A stretch of DNA of 64,000 nt, taken from Oidiodendron maius Zn. Its lineage: Eukaryota > Ascomycota > Leotiomycetes > Myxotrichaceae. Below are positions 46,810 through 59,607 of the stretch, piece by piece. Each line of letters opens with the position of its first letter. Within the stretch, counting starts at the first letter, position 1. Location of the stretch: positions 1,550,001 to 1,614,000 of the forward strand of contig KN832876.1 in assembly GCA_000827325.1 (NCBI GenBank), in the 5' to 3' direction. The notes under the pieces are model-generated. The model searched no databases, had not been told where the DNA came from, and was given only the letters and a program-made list of their open reading frames with translations. Both the position numbers and the translations under genes were made by a program.

Positions 46810-49505
46810 CTACTCCAGAAGTCCCGCCGCCACCGTGGCCCCATTGCTCCTGAGGACAACCCTCCCCGGCGGCTCCAGAGGGGCCGCCGTCTCCAGCTCT
46901 ACTATCACCCGCGCCAATTGGCCCGGCTTAACGATGCGAGGTCGTTTTTTCCCTGCCGTGGCCCCCGTCACCTTGTCCAACAAGCTGGAAATCTCTCTGA
47001 TCTTCCCTGTGGTGTGTAGTCTGCCACGGTGAACATCGATCTGCATTGGGGTCAAGAACTCAAATGCCAGGACTTTCGCTTTAAATTCCTTAATATTTAT
47101 GATCGGGCTCGAAGGGCTACATAACAAGTCGCCGATCTTCAAGTGGATTGGATCAATATCTGACAGATGGAGTGTGACGTTCTGCCCGGCTACGGCCCAA
47201 TCTGCTGGCTCGGAATCGACTTCTAAGGCTTTGATGAAACATTTCTGTGTGGCCGGTTGGGTTAAAAGAGCGTCTCCCACTTGCAGGGAGCCAGATTCGA
47301 TGCGCCCCGAAACGCTAAGGGGGTTTTGGACACCACCGCGGAAGATGTCGCCGATAGTTATCCGAAGAGGCTTATCGAGAGCGCGAGTTACCGGCTCAGA
47401 CTTATCAAGTTCCTCGACGAGCGTGGATCCGCTGTACCAGGATGTAAGTGCTGGCTCTGTTGACCTGCGCACGATATTATCACCGTGGAGGCCAGAGCAA
47501 GGTATGAACGCAATGTTTTTGGGTTGGAAGCCTGCCGAGGAGAGGAAAGCGGAGACTTGTTGGGAGATCTCGTCAAAACGTTCTTGGGACCAAGATACCG
47601 TTTCCAATTTATTAACAGCAATGATTATTCGCGATACGCCCATGCTCCTAACTAGCAAAGCATGCTCTTTGGTTTGCCCTCGGAGGCCAGATTCAAAGGC
47701 TCCAGTGCTAGCGTCGATAACGAGCACCGCGAAGTCCGCTTGACTTGCACCAGCGATCATATTAGGTATAAAATCTTGATGGCCAGGAGCGTCAAGAATT
47801 GTAAAATTCGTCTTGTCGGTAGAGAATTTATTCACAGCAATATCAATCGTGACTCCTCGGCTTCGCTCCTCGGTACCCTGGTCTAAGACCCAAGCCAGAG
47901 CGAATGATGACTTTCCCATCTTTTCTGCATCTCTGCGATATCGATCTATTGTCCTCTGATCGACAACTTTGAGATCATATAGCAGTCGACCCATGAGTGT
48001 ACTTTTTCCAGCATCAACGTGACCTATGTATATTAGCTATACACTTGAAGGATATGTGTCATACGACGATACCAATAACCACGAAATTGGCTTCGTTTTT
48101 CTTTGCCACCTTTTCAAACTCTTTCAAAACATCTAAATTTTTGCTTGTCGCTCTACGGGTATCGTCAACTTTTAGAGCTTCTACATTGGCTGTGATTTGA
48201 TCTGTCTTCTTCTCTCCAGTGGTTTTGAGGACACCTTTCCCTCCTTTCCCATTCGCTACTAGATTATCAGTTTCAGGTTTTCAGCTCGAGCGGAATTTTG
48301 TGGAACCTTTCGACTGCGCGGCTATGACTACATCATCTGGACTGGGTCCTGCAAAGGGATTAGTGGCTGGAGGGGTTGGAGAGGCCGAATATGGCAGTGT
48401 GAAGAGATTGATAGAGCGACTGGGAGACGAGCGGTCCTTTGAGTTGAACATTGTGCTTGCGAAGGCCGAAGGCTCTGCCTGATCCAATTCTAAAGATAGT
48501 AAAGCAGTATTTGCATTATCATCTGAATTGGACATTTGTTCCATCCGTGATACGGGCTTGGCTGGTATCTCGTGCGGGTCTGAATTCTTTCTCTTTCGTA
48601 GCGGAAATCCACGGGACGATTGTTTCATTGTAGATGTTGCCATTGGGCTTTCAATTTTGTCGGCAGAGCAATTGGCTCGATCAGATAGGGACAACTCAGC
48701 CATGGGCCTCTCCATCCCAGATGCCCCGTTCAATTTTTGCTCCTGCGCCTTCTTCTTGCGGGCAGCCGCAAGGGCCTGCAATTTCGACATCTTTGGGGCA
48801 TCATCTGACGAACCACCTAAGAGGCCACCACGGGGGTATAAGGGTGCAATAAAGACAGCTTGCCGATCTTTAGGAACATTAAGCCATGGCATATCCTTGA
48901 AGAAATCCGAGAATGAGAATGGCCTGGCGCGTGTATTTGAACACTCAACTGCACAAAAGTCTAAGTCTTAGTATCAATCTGGCTGCAAACTGCAGATAAC
49001 AATTTAAAACCCACCTTGGGTTGTGTATTCACTCCACCCAACTCGTCTCTCATGCATATGTGGTTGAAAGGAAGACCTAGACCCACCTGTGGCTTTCTTC
49101 TGTTCCTTCTTCGGCTTCGCCATATACTCCTTGCGCAGATACGCGACGCTCTTGTCCACATCATAGTAATAATGCCACAGTGCCTCTTGTATTTGCTTGT
49201 CATTTATGTGACCGGATCCCTGTGGCAGAAGCTCCCGCACTTTTATTGTCCCTAGTCGCAAGTTCTCTGTACCTTTCAGTTAGTCTCGATCTTGCCATCC
49301 CATTAACGACGATGGTGACGGGCCTTTATCTTCTTCGCTGATTTCTAATGTATCCCCCAACGTTAGTACACCATCAGGAAATCATAAGAATAGGAGAAGA
49401 AGCACCGTATGATTCTCCATCCTCGTCGCCATAATCGTCGCCGCCGTCATAATCCTCGAGTTCATCATCCAGATCAAGACTCTTGACAAGTTTGTGGCGC
49501 GACAT
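46810..49505 (-). CDS. HBS1: Hbs1, ribosome-rescue GTPase (804 aa)
   Basis: eRF3/EF1A-like GTPase that with Dom34/Pelota releases stalled ribosomes. Six exons: complement(49406-49505), (49324-49344), (49015-49266), (48307-48948), (48073-48258), (46810-48023), all phases consistent. N-terminus acidic (DLDDELEDYDGGDDYGDED), then the Hbs1 N-domain (TIKVRELLPQGSG, ALWHYYYDVDKSVAYLRKEY), a disordered linker, then the GTPase: GHVDAGKST (G1), DAPGHQDF (G3) and NKLE at the G4 site. EF1A-like beta-barrel domains complete it. Exon 2 is a 21-bp microexon; the next intron seems to start with GC (gcccgt); the fourth intron starts gttcca and removes an in-frame TGA. Confidence 0.92.
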
Positions 49506-49994
49506 GGCTAGAGGATGGATACCCCAGTGTCTGAAAATCTGTGGTAAGTATAATCACTGCGACATGGGCATATGCGACTTGTTGTGGTTGTATAAATTTA
49601 AGTTTACAGAGCGTTGTGTGCTGTTGTTCGTTGAGATTAGTAGTGGGGCTGGGCAGCTCGCAGCGCCGCATCGTCATATGCAAACGAGATCAGGCGGTTT
49701 TGGGCAGACGATCACATGACAATGTCACAACCCAATCCAAGAGCCGAGCCAGTTGGAATGTCAGCGTACCTTGTCTTGATATTACATCGTAGCCATCGAA
49801 AGTATTAATATGAACCAAACAAGAATTGCTTGGAGATATGTGTTATGCTTTAGTTATAAACACTGCGTTACCCTGAGCAAAGCAGTTTCAGACCCAAATC
49901 CGTCCTACATAATCCAGTACCATCTCACAATAGACAAACCCGAGGACAAAACCATGCTACGACCAACGCCATCGCACTTGTGCCAAACCATAGA
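49506..49994. other. Intergenic region
   Basis: 489 bp between the HBS1 start and the VPS27 stop, both on the minus strand. Contains the HBS1 promoter. No gene seen. Confidence 0.45.
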
Positions 49995-52457
49995 TTAAAG
50001 GTCAATCAGGCTCTCCTCTACTATATTTTGTTGCGGCGTATGGGTTGGTGCCGAAGGGAAAGAGGTGTTGTATGCCGGTGTGGGAGCTTGCCAGGATTGT
50101 TGAGCTGCTGGTGCCTGCTGTTGAGTTGGCCAGTATGAAGGCTGTTGCGACTGTGAAGAGGCTTGCTGTGGTTGCTGCTGGATAGGAGGATGTGTAAAGG
50201 GCTGGTGAGGACCTTGAGGTTGAACCGGGTTATGATATGCTTGTTGCGGTGATTGAGAAGCTGCGTATTGTGCTTGATTCTGCTCTGGAATATTTTGTGG
50301 TGGGGGTGCTTGGGCGGGAGGATTGTAATAGAATGCTGCACTAGGCTCTGCAGTGGTGGGTTCGGATGGTGTGTAGCTTGTCGGTGGCTGTGGTTGGGAT
50401 GCGGCCGGTGGCGGTGCTTGCTGCGGAGGTGCGTTTTCCACATGGGGTTTTGAAGACTGTGTTGCATATGGAGATGAGGCTTCAGAGGCTTGCCAGCTTC
50501 CACTTCTTTGGGGTTGTGGCGGGTGGCCCTGTGGTTGGTATTGGTTATTGGGCATAGCGTACCCTGGGTTCGCTTGAGTAGGAGTGGATGAGGGGTCGTT
50601 CGGACGCCAGTTTGCAGGAGCAGGTGGTGGCTGTTCCATTGCCGGGTATCCAGGATTTGCTATTGACGTTCTTCTGTTATACTCTTGGTTTTGATTTTGC
50701 GGTGCAGGATAGAAGGTCGATTGAGGACGACCATATCGTTCTGATTGGGGATTTGAATAGAAATTCTCAGCTGCGCCAGATCCACTTGGCAAATTGGAAG
50801 CTATTGAAGGGTATATGTTCGCTGCCGGTCTCTGAAGGGGAAGATTGTATCCGCCAATGGTATGCTGATTGTATGTATTTGATAGGCGCTCCTCAAGCAT
50901 ACGATCATAATACCGCACAACAGTGGAAAGCTTTGCGTGGAGATCTAGAAGGGCATCTTAAGTAGATAGTTAGCGAGAGTAACACCGCGTGTCAAATGCT
51001 ACATACCGTGCTTGCTCATCGTTTCTCCATACGTCCTTGCAAGCTTTGGACGAAGTGCGCCGATACTGTCATAGAGTTCCTGAATTTGTGGTTCTCGGAG
51101 GATGGTACCCGGTGGCTGAGTCTGTAACCTATCAACCAATGTGGAGAAGAGATTGATGTTTTCGGCTTCGACGGGCGTAAGTTCGAATTCATTCTTAGGA
51201 AACGTAACAGCCCCTGAGGCGGGTTTGGATGTCGGGTTCTCGGATTGTTCTTTAATAGTAGCTGCATGCTTCTTCTTCTGCTCTTCCATATCTACAAGTG
51301 AGGCGGCAATAGCGGCCTTGAGGTCTTCATCTTCTTCCTCGGCACTTTTATTTGTAGAGATATTTGAACGGCCAGTAGTAGCTGGGGCCGTATGCTTCGA
51401 CGAAGGCTGGCTGCTAGCCTGAGGGACATATCCAGCACTTGAGTGTCCGTTGACCTCCTCAAGGCTCATGGCCAAAGCCTTCTTGAGATCCTCGTCAAAA
51501 CCATCATCAACGCGAGCGTTTCGAGGCTGCATCGACGAGAGGGACCTATGTTTGCTGACATATGAAGATCGGTCACCAGCAAATGACGTACCCCTTGAGG
51601 ATTTATCAGTTAATTTAGCATAGCACCCATCGTCAACTCTAACTGCCTGCAGGATACCAAGATGCGGTAAAGGAAGGACTTTGCTGGAGCACTGCTGGTC
51701 AAAAACATTACCACAGTTTCGGCAGTGGTGCTTGCGATTCGTGAAGCTGAAGGCGGTCCTGCAGCGCATACAGACATCGGAATCTGTCCACTCCGGTGGC
51801 TAGAAGCGATGGTTGATCAGCAGGACGAATCGATGAGCGAGTTCTTGGCACGTACCGCAGTACTATCTAACATGCTGCTAGCAACATTGGTCTTTGGAGG
51901 GAAGTGGAATCCATCCGTCTTCAGGCCCTTATATGTCTCACCAATGTAGCCAAGCTCGCTCCGGCCTTCTGCAGCCGTAGCCCATGCTTGTATCAGGTCC
52001 AGTATCTTGTTTTTAACCTCCTCGTTCACGGCTGCGCCGCCGTACGCTTTAAGGAGAGACACCAGATTATCCATGAATTCGCGGGAGGCAATTTCTACCA
52101 GAAAATGCGAACCACCATTTTTTACACAGGTATCCGTCAGCTATTAGTTGCCAGTTAGCTGCGCAGCCTCAAACATTCAATAGATGGGCTTACGTTTAGC
52201 GCACTCAGCTGGATATTTGGATTTTTGTGGCCTATGCGCCGCTTGAGAGATCGCATGGCCTCTTTCGCATTGACGGTCTTCGAGCGTATGACATCGGATA
52301 TTTCGAGGTTGAGGGCGATATCTTCCCTAGAAGCAAAACGGCTTAGCATATATGAAGAGGAGGCGTTGAAGGAGGCAAATTCATACAGACTACTCTCTGT
52401 GGCCTTTTGGACCTGCTCTTCGATCTGGGAGCTCGATGCAAACCAGCCCGCCATCAT
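49995..52457 (-). CDS. VPS27: Vps27, ESCRT-0 subunit (747 aa)
   Basis: Binds ubiquitinated cargo and PI3P on endosomes and recruits ESCRT-I. Exons complement(52387-52457), (52194-52326), (51856-52140), (51007-51799), (49995-50956). VHS domain about residues 8-150 ([18 protein letters not shown] ... [16 protein letters not shown]). FYVE finger about 167-230 with WTDSD, CMRC and the RKHHCR core (185-190). Two ubiquitin-interacting motifs ([14 protein letters not shown] and [14 protein letters not shown]), then a helical region for the Hse1 partner. The tail is about 290 residues rich in Pro and Gln, ending in the clathrin box LIDL. Full length and complete. The start has two Met in a row; either may be used. 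Confidence 0.95.
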
Positions 52458-53173
52458 GTTTCAGCAGACCCCGCTGGCCGCTGGAGGCAGTGCTGTAAGG
52501 CGACGTGAAGGTCTAGTTGGCTAACGAGAAACTCGAGATGGGATTCCGCTTTGGGTGAGTGGCTTGCGACTGCAAATGAAGGTGCGACCTGTGTGATGGA
52601 ATGGCTGAGTGGCAACGAGATGGAGATGGAGATGGAGATGGAGATGGAGATGAAGCTGCGACGGTTGGTGAGCACAGCCAAATAGGCAGAGAGCTTCAGC
52701 CTCTACCGTCGTCCAGGCCGCTGCGGTTCGCTAAACCCGCACGCGAGATCGCCACCGGACGGCTCAGTAACAACGCGGCTACCGAGGACCCCTGGCCAAA
52801 TACAACCTTCATCATCAGTCAGACTGACAGCGAGACAAAACATTGGAATGCTGCAACTTGCATGCCACACGCACAGAGAGACACAGCACAACAGCCGGAC
52901 CAACAACGCTGCATGCGGCAGCATTCCTTAGTATGTTGATTGCCTGCCCTTTATCCCGTTGTGCTATATAGCGAACGACAACTCTTTGTCTCTCGCTCTT
53001 GCGTTCTTTGCTCATTGCACCGTCACGTCTTCACAGATCGGCCGTCGACCTCCTCAAGCAATAGCGCTATCTCGCTCTCCAACAGTTTCCCACACACGCC
53101 GGCCCACAAACAAGGCCACTCCCGCCCGTGCGCCTCTCGAGATGCTTTAGCAGCAGACCTAGATCTTGTCGGC
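52458..53173. promoter_or_regulatory. Shared upstream region of VPS27 and the DOA4-like gene
   Basis: 716 bp between divergent start codons. It holds a GAGATG microsatellite near the VPS27 side. Several Met-less open frames continue into the DOA4-like gene, so its first in-frame ATG (53174) was taken as the start. Confidence 0.6.
52617..52652 (+). repeat. Microsatellite (GAGATG)6
   Basis: Six perfect tandem copies of GAGATG, in the VPS27/DOA4 divergent upstream region, about 160 bp from the VPS27 start. Confidence 0.95.
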
Positions 53174-56100
53174 ATGAGTCCTGTTACGTCGAACGGCCCT
53201 CCCCATTCCCGATCAACCTCAGTCCACGTCGGAGGACCAGTCAGGACGAGTAATGTCGAGAAACTCAATGGCTTAGGTACCATGGCTGGTGGCTCACGCG
53301 TCTTCCCGCATTATGACGATTTGAAGCGTGCCAGGCCCAATGCCGACAAAAATTCTCCGATACGGACAATCATCCAAGAAGCTGAGGTATGTGCCAAACA
53401 AGCAGAGACGCAGATCGACTTTCGGCGCCCGGACCTCGCTTTTCAGGAGCATCTCAAGGCTTCTATCCTGGTAGCAGAGATACTCCCCATTCACAAGGAC
53501 AGTCCCACGCTACTAGCACATACTGGGGAGCTGCATCGTGCCTACCTCGGTCTGCAAAAGAGGCTAAAAGCGCAGTCCGTGGCGATCGAGCAGGCCGTTG
53601 AGGCGATCAAGGAAAACAACAATAGAAGCGGGATAAAGACTGTTGGAAACCCGGAACCAAACAATGAGCTTCTTGGAGGCAGAGTTAATGGTCATGCCCG
53701 AGCTCAGTCTGTGCAAAGCCCAATCAACACTGATAGCCCGCGGAATACTCCCAATGGCTATCAGAGTAGTGAGCGCCCAATTGAAGGTCTTGGGATCTCC
53801 ATCCCAACTCCAACATCCGCAGTACCATCTCCGGCACGAAAGAAGCCTCCTGTCCATCCGAAACCAGATGCACTGCATGGCAAGGCTCTGCCGACCACGA
53901 ATTCTTCTATTCCCCCGCGCTCTCCTGCCACAGATTTAGAAACCCGTTTTGCACGTTTACGCGGCAATGTGGCTAGTACCATGCAGGATGCGCGAATCCA
54001 AACCAGACCGATCACCATCCCCGACTCCCATCAGACGGCTGGACAATCTCCAATCACTGCCAGAAACTCAGCCATCCGACCAGCTGGACCACGAGAGATG
54101 CCATCTGCTCCCACTGCAATATTACGCCCAATGAAAATATCAGTGGACGTGCCAATGCCTGCCATGCCGAGACCGCCGGATGCTATATACAGCCCAGAAC
54201 GCAACACAGATTCTCTCAATGGTCTGGACCTTCCCACGAGCGCTCCTCGTGCATCTCCTTATCTTGGCTCCAAAGGCCAAACTTCGGCTCCTCCAATCTC
54301 GACAGTTGGCCCGTCACCATCGAGTGCCATTCCGAGATCAGATTACTTTACTTCATTCAGTGCCATCGAAACGCCAGGACACTCCCAGACTCCATCCAAG
54401 CGCCGGGATTTTATGTTGCCTGATGCCACAACTGTGACTAGAGAGGAACTAATGAAGTATATAGGAATGGGATCACAAGGTTTGCGACTGCTAGTCGTTG
54501 ACCTGAGGAGTCGCGACGAATACGATAATGGCCATATTATGGCCCAATCTATTATCTGCGTGGAACCTATTGTTTTGCGAGATGGTATGTCAGCTGATGA
54601 GCTTGGTGAGAGCATTGTGCTCTCTCCAGACACCGAGCAGGAGCTATATGAGCAAAGGCAGGAGTTTGACTTAGTCGTCTTCTACGACCAATCCTCTTCG
54701 TCAATAGGACCTAATAGCCAGTCTCATGGGAATCCCAACTACTTGCGAGATTTCGCGAAAGCAGTCTTTGACTATGGGTACAGCAAACAGCTGAGACGAC
54801 GACCGATGCTACTTATAGGGGGTTTGGATGCCTGGACGGACATGGTGGGGCAGAATGCTTTAAAAACTTCATCTAACTCCAAACGGATTTTGAAGCCTGC
54901 TAGACCTCTGGGCCGAGTACCAATGGCTCGTGACACTTCAAGACTTCAAGCATTAGCAAGGAGGCCACGTGAGTCAAGACCATTATCAAAGGAGGAAGAA
55001 CTTAAATGGGCGGAAACCCTGCAGGAAGAAGCCGACGTGAGAATGGCGGATGGCGAGACTCCTGACTTTGAGGAGTTCTCCTATGTTAGGACCACGGAAG
55101 ACTTCGTTCGACGATTTCCGGAACTTCCCTCAGTCCAGGAATCTATGATCTCGTCCCCGACGTCTTCTGCAATGAATAATCACCACAGTGAATTGGTCAG
55201 TTCTGTTCCAAGGCCACCTACCCGCCCAGCTCCTGCTCTACCACGACAGAGATCCAGTGGTATCTCTGAAAGAGGGCCAGGTGCCACGTATGCCATGAGT
55301 GCAGGAACGGGACCAAGTACCATTACCAGCACTCCAATCCCTCCCGGCCTCACAGGTCTCGATACCACTGGAGTTACCTGCTACGTCAATGCTGTTCTTC
55401 AATGTCTCAGCGCTGCAAAAGGCCTTCGAGATTTCTTGATCCATTATAACTATCCCGTGGATAAATTGCCCCCACGGAAAGGCTCGGAGAGTTCTGATCC
55501 ACCGCAGCTCCTTACCAGAAATCTTAAGAAGGTGTATATGTCACTATGGTGCGGTCAATATGAGTGGATAACTCCAAAAACTCTCTGGGTATGTAGAGGA
55601 ACACGCCTGTCGTATGCACAATATTCGAGCTAATAGCATCAGGGGTATATAAATGCACTACATGCTAAGACACAACCGCCTATGTCTGATAGGAATAATG
55701 CCTTTGGTGGAAGTGGCCGACAGCACGATGCCCAAGAGTTTCTAATCTTCATATTCGATTTAATGACTGACGAATTAAATTACAAGCGCAATGTCGTGCC
55801 TTATGCACAGATTACGAATACAGATGAGCAGCTGGATGCCCGTAATAAGTTGCCGCCAATAGAAGCTGCTTATCATGAATGGCAGCTCTTTCAGACTACG
55901 GACGACTCCCTTGTGTCGAATCTCTTTGGGGGTCTAGATATGACCAGCAATACCTGCCAAAAGTGCAGCTATGTCTCCAAGAGGTGGACTCCATTTCAGA
56001 GTCTCAATGTCAATTTCCCTCCGAATTGCCACGGCCAATCTCCACTAGGTAGTATCGGTCTAGATCTGCTCTTCGCACATAAATATGAACATAATGAATT

Positions 56101-56554
56101 AGTCCATGGAGTCGACTGTCAAAACTGCAAGAGGAAAGTTGACTTTGTCCGCTCCGATAAGCTGTCGTCAGTCCCAGAATACTTAGTGGTTAATCTGGTC
56201 CGATTTGAGAACACAGGCTCCTCATTGGACAAGGTTAGAACGCGTGTCATATTTCAAGAAAAGGACATTGATATCACACGATTCTGGTTTGGTGGTGTGG
56301 ATACGAAGTTGCCGAACTTTGTCAGCCCAGGTCTCAAGCCACCATTCCGCTATGATTGTTATGCTGCAGTTGCTCACCGTGGAACCTCAATTCTGTCGGG
56401 CCACTATCTGGCATTTGCAAGGAGTCCGGATAAACCGTTCAATAGCGCGGGGTCGTGGCATTCCTTTAGTGATAAACAAGTGCACAAATCAAGTTGGGAA
56501 GAGGTTCAAAAGCATGAACTCACCATCCTTTTCTTAAAGCGAACTGGTGTCTAA
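53174..56554 (+). CDS. DOA4: Ubiquitin-specific protease, Doa4/Ubp4-like (1108 aa)
   Basis: Cysteine protease that removes ubiquitin, in yeast from cargo entering multivesicular bodies. Exons 53174-55588 and 55643-56554; the intron is in phase between KTLW and GYINALHAK. N-terminal helical MIT/USP8-dimer-like region (about 45-150: IIQEAEVCAKQAETQIDF ... EHLKASILVAEILPIH); disordered linker; rhodanese-like domain about 420-560 (LRLLVVDLRSRDEYDNGHIM). Then the USP fold: Cys box GVTCYVNAVLQCL with catalytic Cys736, QHDAQEF, zinc pairs CQKC and CQNC, and His box SGHYLAFAR. The rhodanese Cys loop seems replaced by FYDQSSSS, as in inactive rhodanese domains of this family. The domain order identifies Doa4/Ubp5-type enzymes. 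Confidence 0.93.
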
Positions 56555-58159
56555 TAAAGGAACGTTGACCATTTTGTGTACCTTTCGGCACATTCGGGCG
56601 CAGGGCATTGTACGGATCTAGTTTATTTCAGCGCCACGGCGTCTTGGGTATGCGAGGTCATATCATGGGAAGCGAGCATGCTGGATACGCTTGTCACAGG
56701 TGGCGTTCTAGTTAATTTCTCCGCGTGAGCCTAAGATAATGCATACTAGACGGAGTTTGTAATTTTCGAGACGTTGCTAAACAATGTCAAAGATTAAACA
56801 TAAGTCCGCTGCCTTTGTCACCGTGTGCTCCCCTTGGGCCGTCGCAAAACCTTCTCCAATCCATGTGCAATCACTACATCCTGGCCCTCAGCATAACTAG
56901 CTCACACCCGGGCTCTCCACCCCCCTTAATCTATAGCACAGTCTCTAATGCCGAAAGAGAGTCGAAGGTGGACACTTCGTATGAGTTTGGTTGCCTGACT
57001 ATGAATAGTCGTCACGCTTTCCTGCCCTCTATATATATCCCTTTCTCATCAAGCCCGCAACTCTGGCGCTATAGACTACGGTCGCTCCAGTCCACAACAC
57101 TGCACTCAAAAGCTCCCATCCTTGTATTTGGCTTGCAAGCCTTGGCCTCAGTGCAGCAGCGCGCCTATGAATATGCTGCCATATGTGAACGGTAAGAGAG
57201 CTGAAAGAGTTAGTTTTGTCGATCCCAAAATATCATCGGTGATAGACATGATAGTACGAAGGACAGTACAGTAGTAAACAATGCTGGGATTTTATAAACA
57301 TATCCGAGAGACATATATGGCCAAGAGCAGCTGCGGAAGCATAGGTACGTCGCTCGCGTATGGCAACGATGACCAGTGATTTCGCAACCAGCAGATTGAA
57401 CCAGGCCAAAAGCAGATTTAAGGCGAATTGAGGGTCGCTAAATTTTTAGTTAACTCATTTTTAGCGGGCTCCATTTCCAGGGCCTTGTGGCTGTGCACTG
57501 TCCTGTCAGCAGCTCGTACCTCAAGGTACACTGCTGTTACTCTTGGGTCATCAGTCGTATTCCCAACCCAGCCAGAATCAGCGGGCTCCCATCAAACACA
57601 ATTATGGCGCCCCGAAACTAGATGCTACAGAAACATCTTTTGATCAAGGCATTAACCAATAGGGTGTAAACCCAAGCTAATAGTCTCAGCAGGCTTTGCG
57701 GCCTCCGCGCCGTCTAGAGAATCCGACCCAGGAGCGACACGATACTCTCTATCAGAGCGTATTTGGTTACAGCTATGTGCGAAATCGGTGTCCTGCTCGT
57801 TAACACGTGAGGAATAATTTAAGCGCACAGACCAGATATAGGATGTGCGTATTACAGTAGTTTTATCTGCACGTGGTACTTCACAGTACTTCATTGGACC
57901 CTACCGAACCTCAGCCTGAGGACCAATATCTGCTTGCTCTGCTTTCCTAATGCCGTAGAGGAAGGATACTTTAGAATCGACTGCCAATTGATATCGCCTA
58001 CAAGAAAGGCTAAGAAGACTGCTAGAGGAATGACTGAGGGGTTTCTTAAAGCATAATCCATTATTTCATCACTTCATGATTCACGTCCTGAGAGTTCCAA
58101 CTAGAGCTTAAGTTAGCTTCCAAAGATCAGATCCTACTTTAGGTTGAATGCCAATCAAT
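56555..58159. other. Intergenic, convergent 3' ends
   Basis: 1.6 kb between the ubiquitin protease and the next gene's stop. Frames are short and unlike known proteins. No RNA gene recognised. Confidence 0.45.
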
Positions 58160-59607
58160 TTATAACTTACAGGAAATAGTCCTCTCATCATTATCAATAA
58201 CTGTATATACGCTCTCTAAGAACGTCAAGCCAAGGTAAAAAAAATCTTTCGCGCCTGCTTCTGGCCATGGAAGAGGATCGACTCTTGAATTCGGAATAAA
58301 CCGTAGTTGAATCGAAGGAACACACTCTATGAGACCCGGCTCTTTGCAGTATGACGGACCTCGAATTCTCCGTATATAATCGCGCCCCGTGAGTGAAATC
58401 TTCTGATCTCTAATCCCAATCGTGATCACGGGAAAGTTGTCAAGGTTGTCGCAATCAACAACGCGTTCTTGGCATATACCCTTGGTGACGTTCAGTGAAG
58501 CAATGATGTGGGTGAAGAGCGGATCAGGGAAAGAAAGTGGGGAATGGAGTGTTTGGAGAATGGCTTGATAGCCTGTCAGGGACTTGTTCATGAGTACCCT
58601 TGGGTTGCCGGATATGTCCGTGGTTATCATGGAGAGGGATGACGCTTCGACGCTCCAGTGCGGCGTAGATGGTGGGAATATAGGATGCGACACCAAGTCC
58701 CCTTCAAAGGCCGTGCTATCGTATCCACCGAATATCAGATGGCCCTCATCCTTCTCATTCTGCGGGAATTTGAGGGAAAATATATTCTTATCGAGAACTC
58801 CTTCTTCGATCATCATTCGAAACGGACTGTGATCCCACTCAATAAACTGGACCGGAGGATGAGATGCTTTGACGGAGAGCCATGCCCAGGGTTCATGGAT
58901 AGCAAGGCCAAACTTAATATGCGTATTCAATAATTGCCACGGAATTAATGGTGCTGGTCTCGATGCCCTCTTAGACCGACGGTACGATTCATCGTACGGC
59001 GGACTGTAATCATCCTGTTCTGTGAAAGGCTGGCTTGAGACTTGGAGCCCACCAGCAACGGTGAGGATATCGATGCCTTCGATTAGGCCTGTGCTGAGAC
59101 TAGGACTTTGAGTCTGGCGGGTTCCATCGCGGCCGCGGTAACTCCATGAGGCTGAAGAGTCGTACTTTGGGCCATGCGGGCACGCCTTTCTGCAACGACT
59201 TGAGGGAACAGTGAACCCGGTAGTGGATATATCGACTATAGCGGTAAAGGGCTGTGGTGGGCTGCCTAGAGTAAAGTTTATTGAGTAGGCGTCTTTGTAA
59301 GGAGAGGGTTTGTCATAAAGCTATGATGGAATCTTAGTCAGATCACTTGTAAAGTAGATTTATAAAGAAAGAATACCTTAAGCGGTGTTTTCCATGTACG
59401 ACTGTGGCCCGCAGACACCTCTTGGCTGTTATGGTATAGAGGTGGATTTGCAGGGAAGAGGTATGAACTAAATAACACGATTATAGTAATAAAGACAGCA
59501 CCTATCATGAAGTATTTCCTCATCAAAACAAGTGGTATTGCATATTTGTTAAAGGCTGAAGAGACTACTGATATGCTGGTGGCTGCGTTGGAGAACCTGT
59601 ACGCCAT
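58160..59607 (-). CDS. Aspartic-protease-like membrane protein, probably inactive (463 aa)
   Basis: Two exons, complement(59377-59607) and (58160-59320), phase 0 junction TPLK / LYDKPSPYKDAYSI. Pepsin-family (A1) fold: INFTLGSPPQPFTAIVD, VPSSRCRKACPHGPKYDSS, FSLKFPQNEKDEGHLIFGG, YFYLGLTFLESVYTVID. The first active-site motif reads VDISTTG where the family has DTGS/DTGT, so Asp is kept but Thr-Gly is lost. The second reads YQAILQTLHSP where DTGTS or DSGT is expected, so the catalytic Asp is gone. An N-terminal hydrophobic segment (MIGAVFITIIVLFSSYLFP) acts as signal-anchor; a start at Met 59523 would give 435 aa. Likely a membrane-bound pseudoprotease, though a different lineage-specific role is possible. 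Confidence 0.72.
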
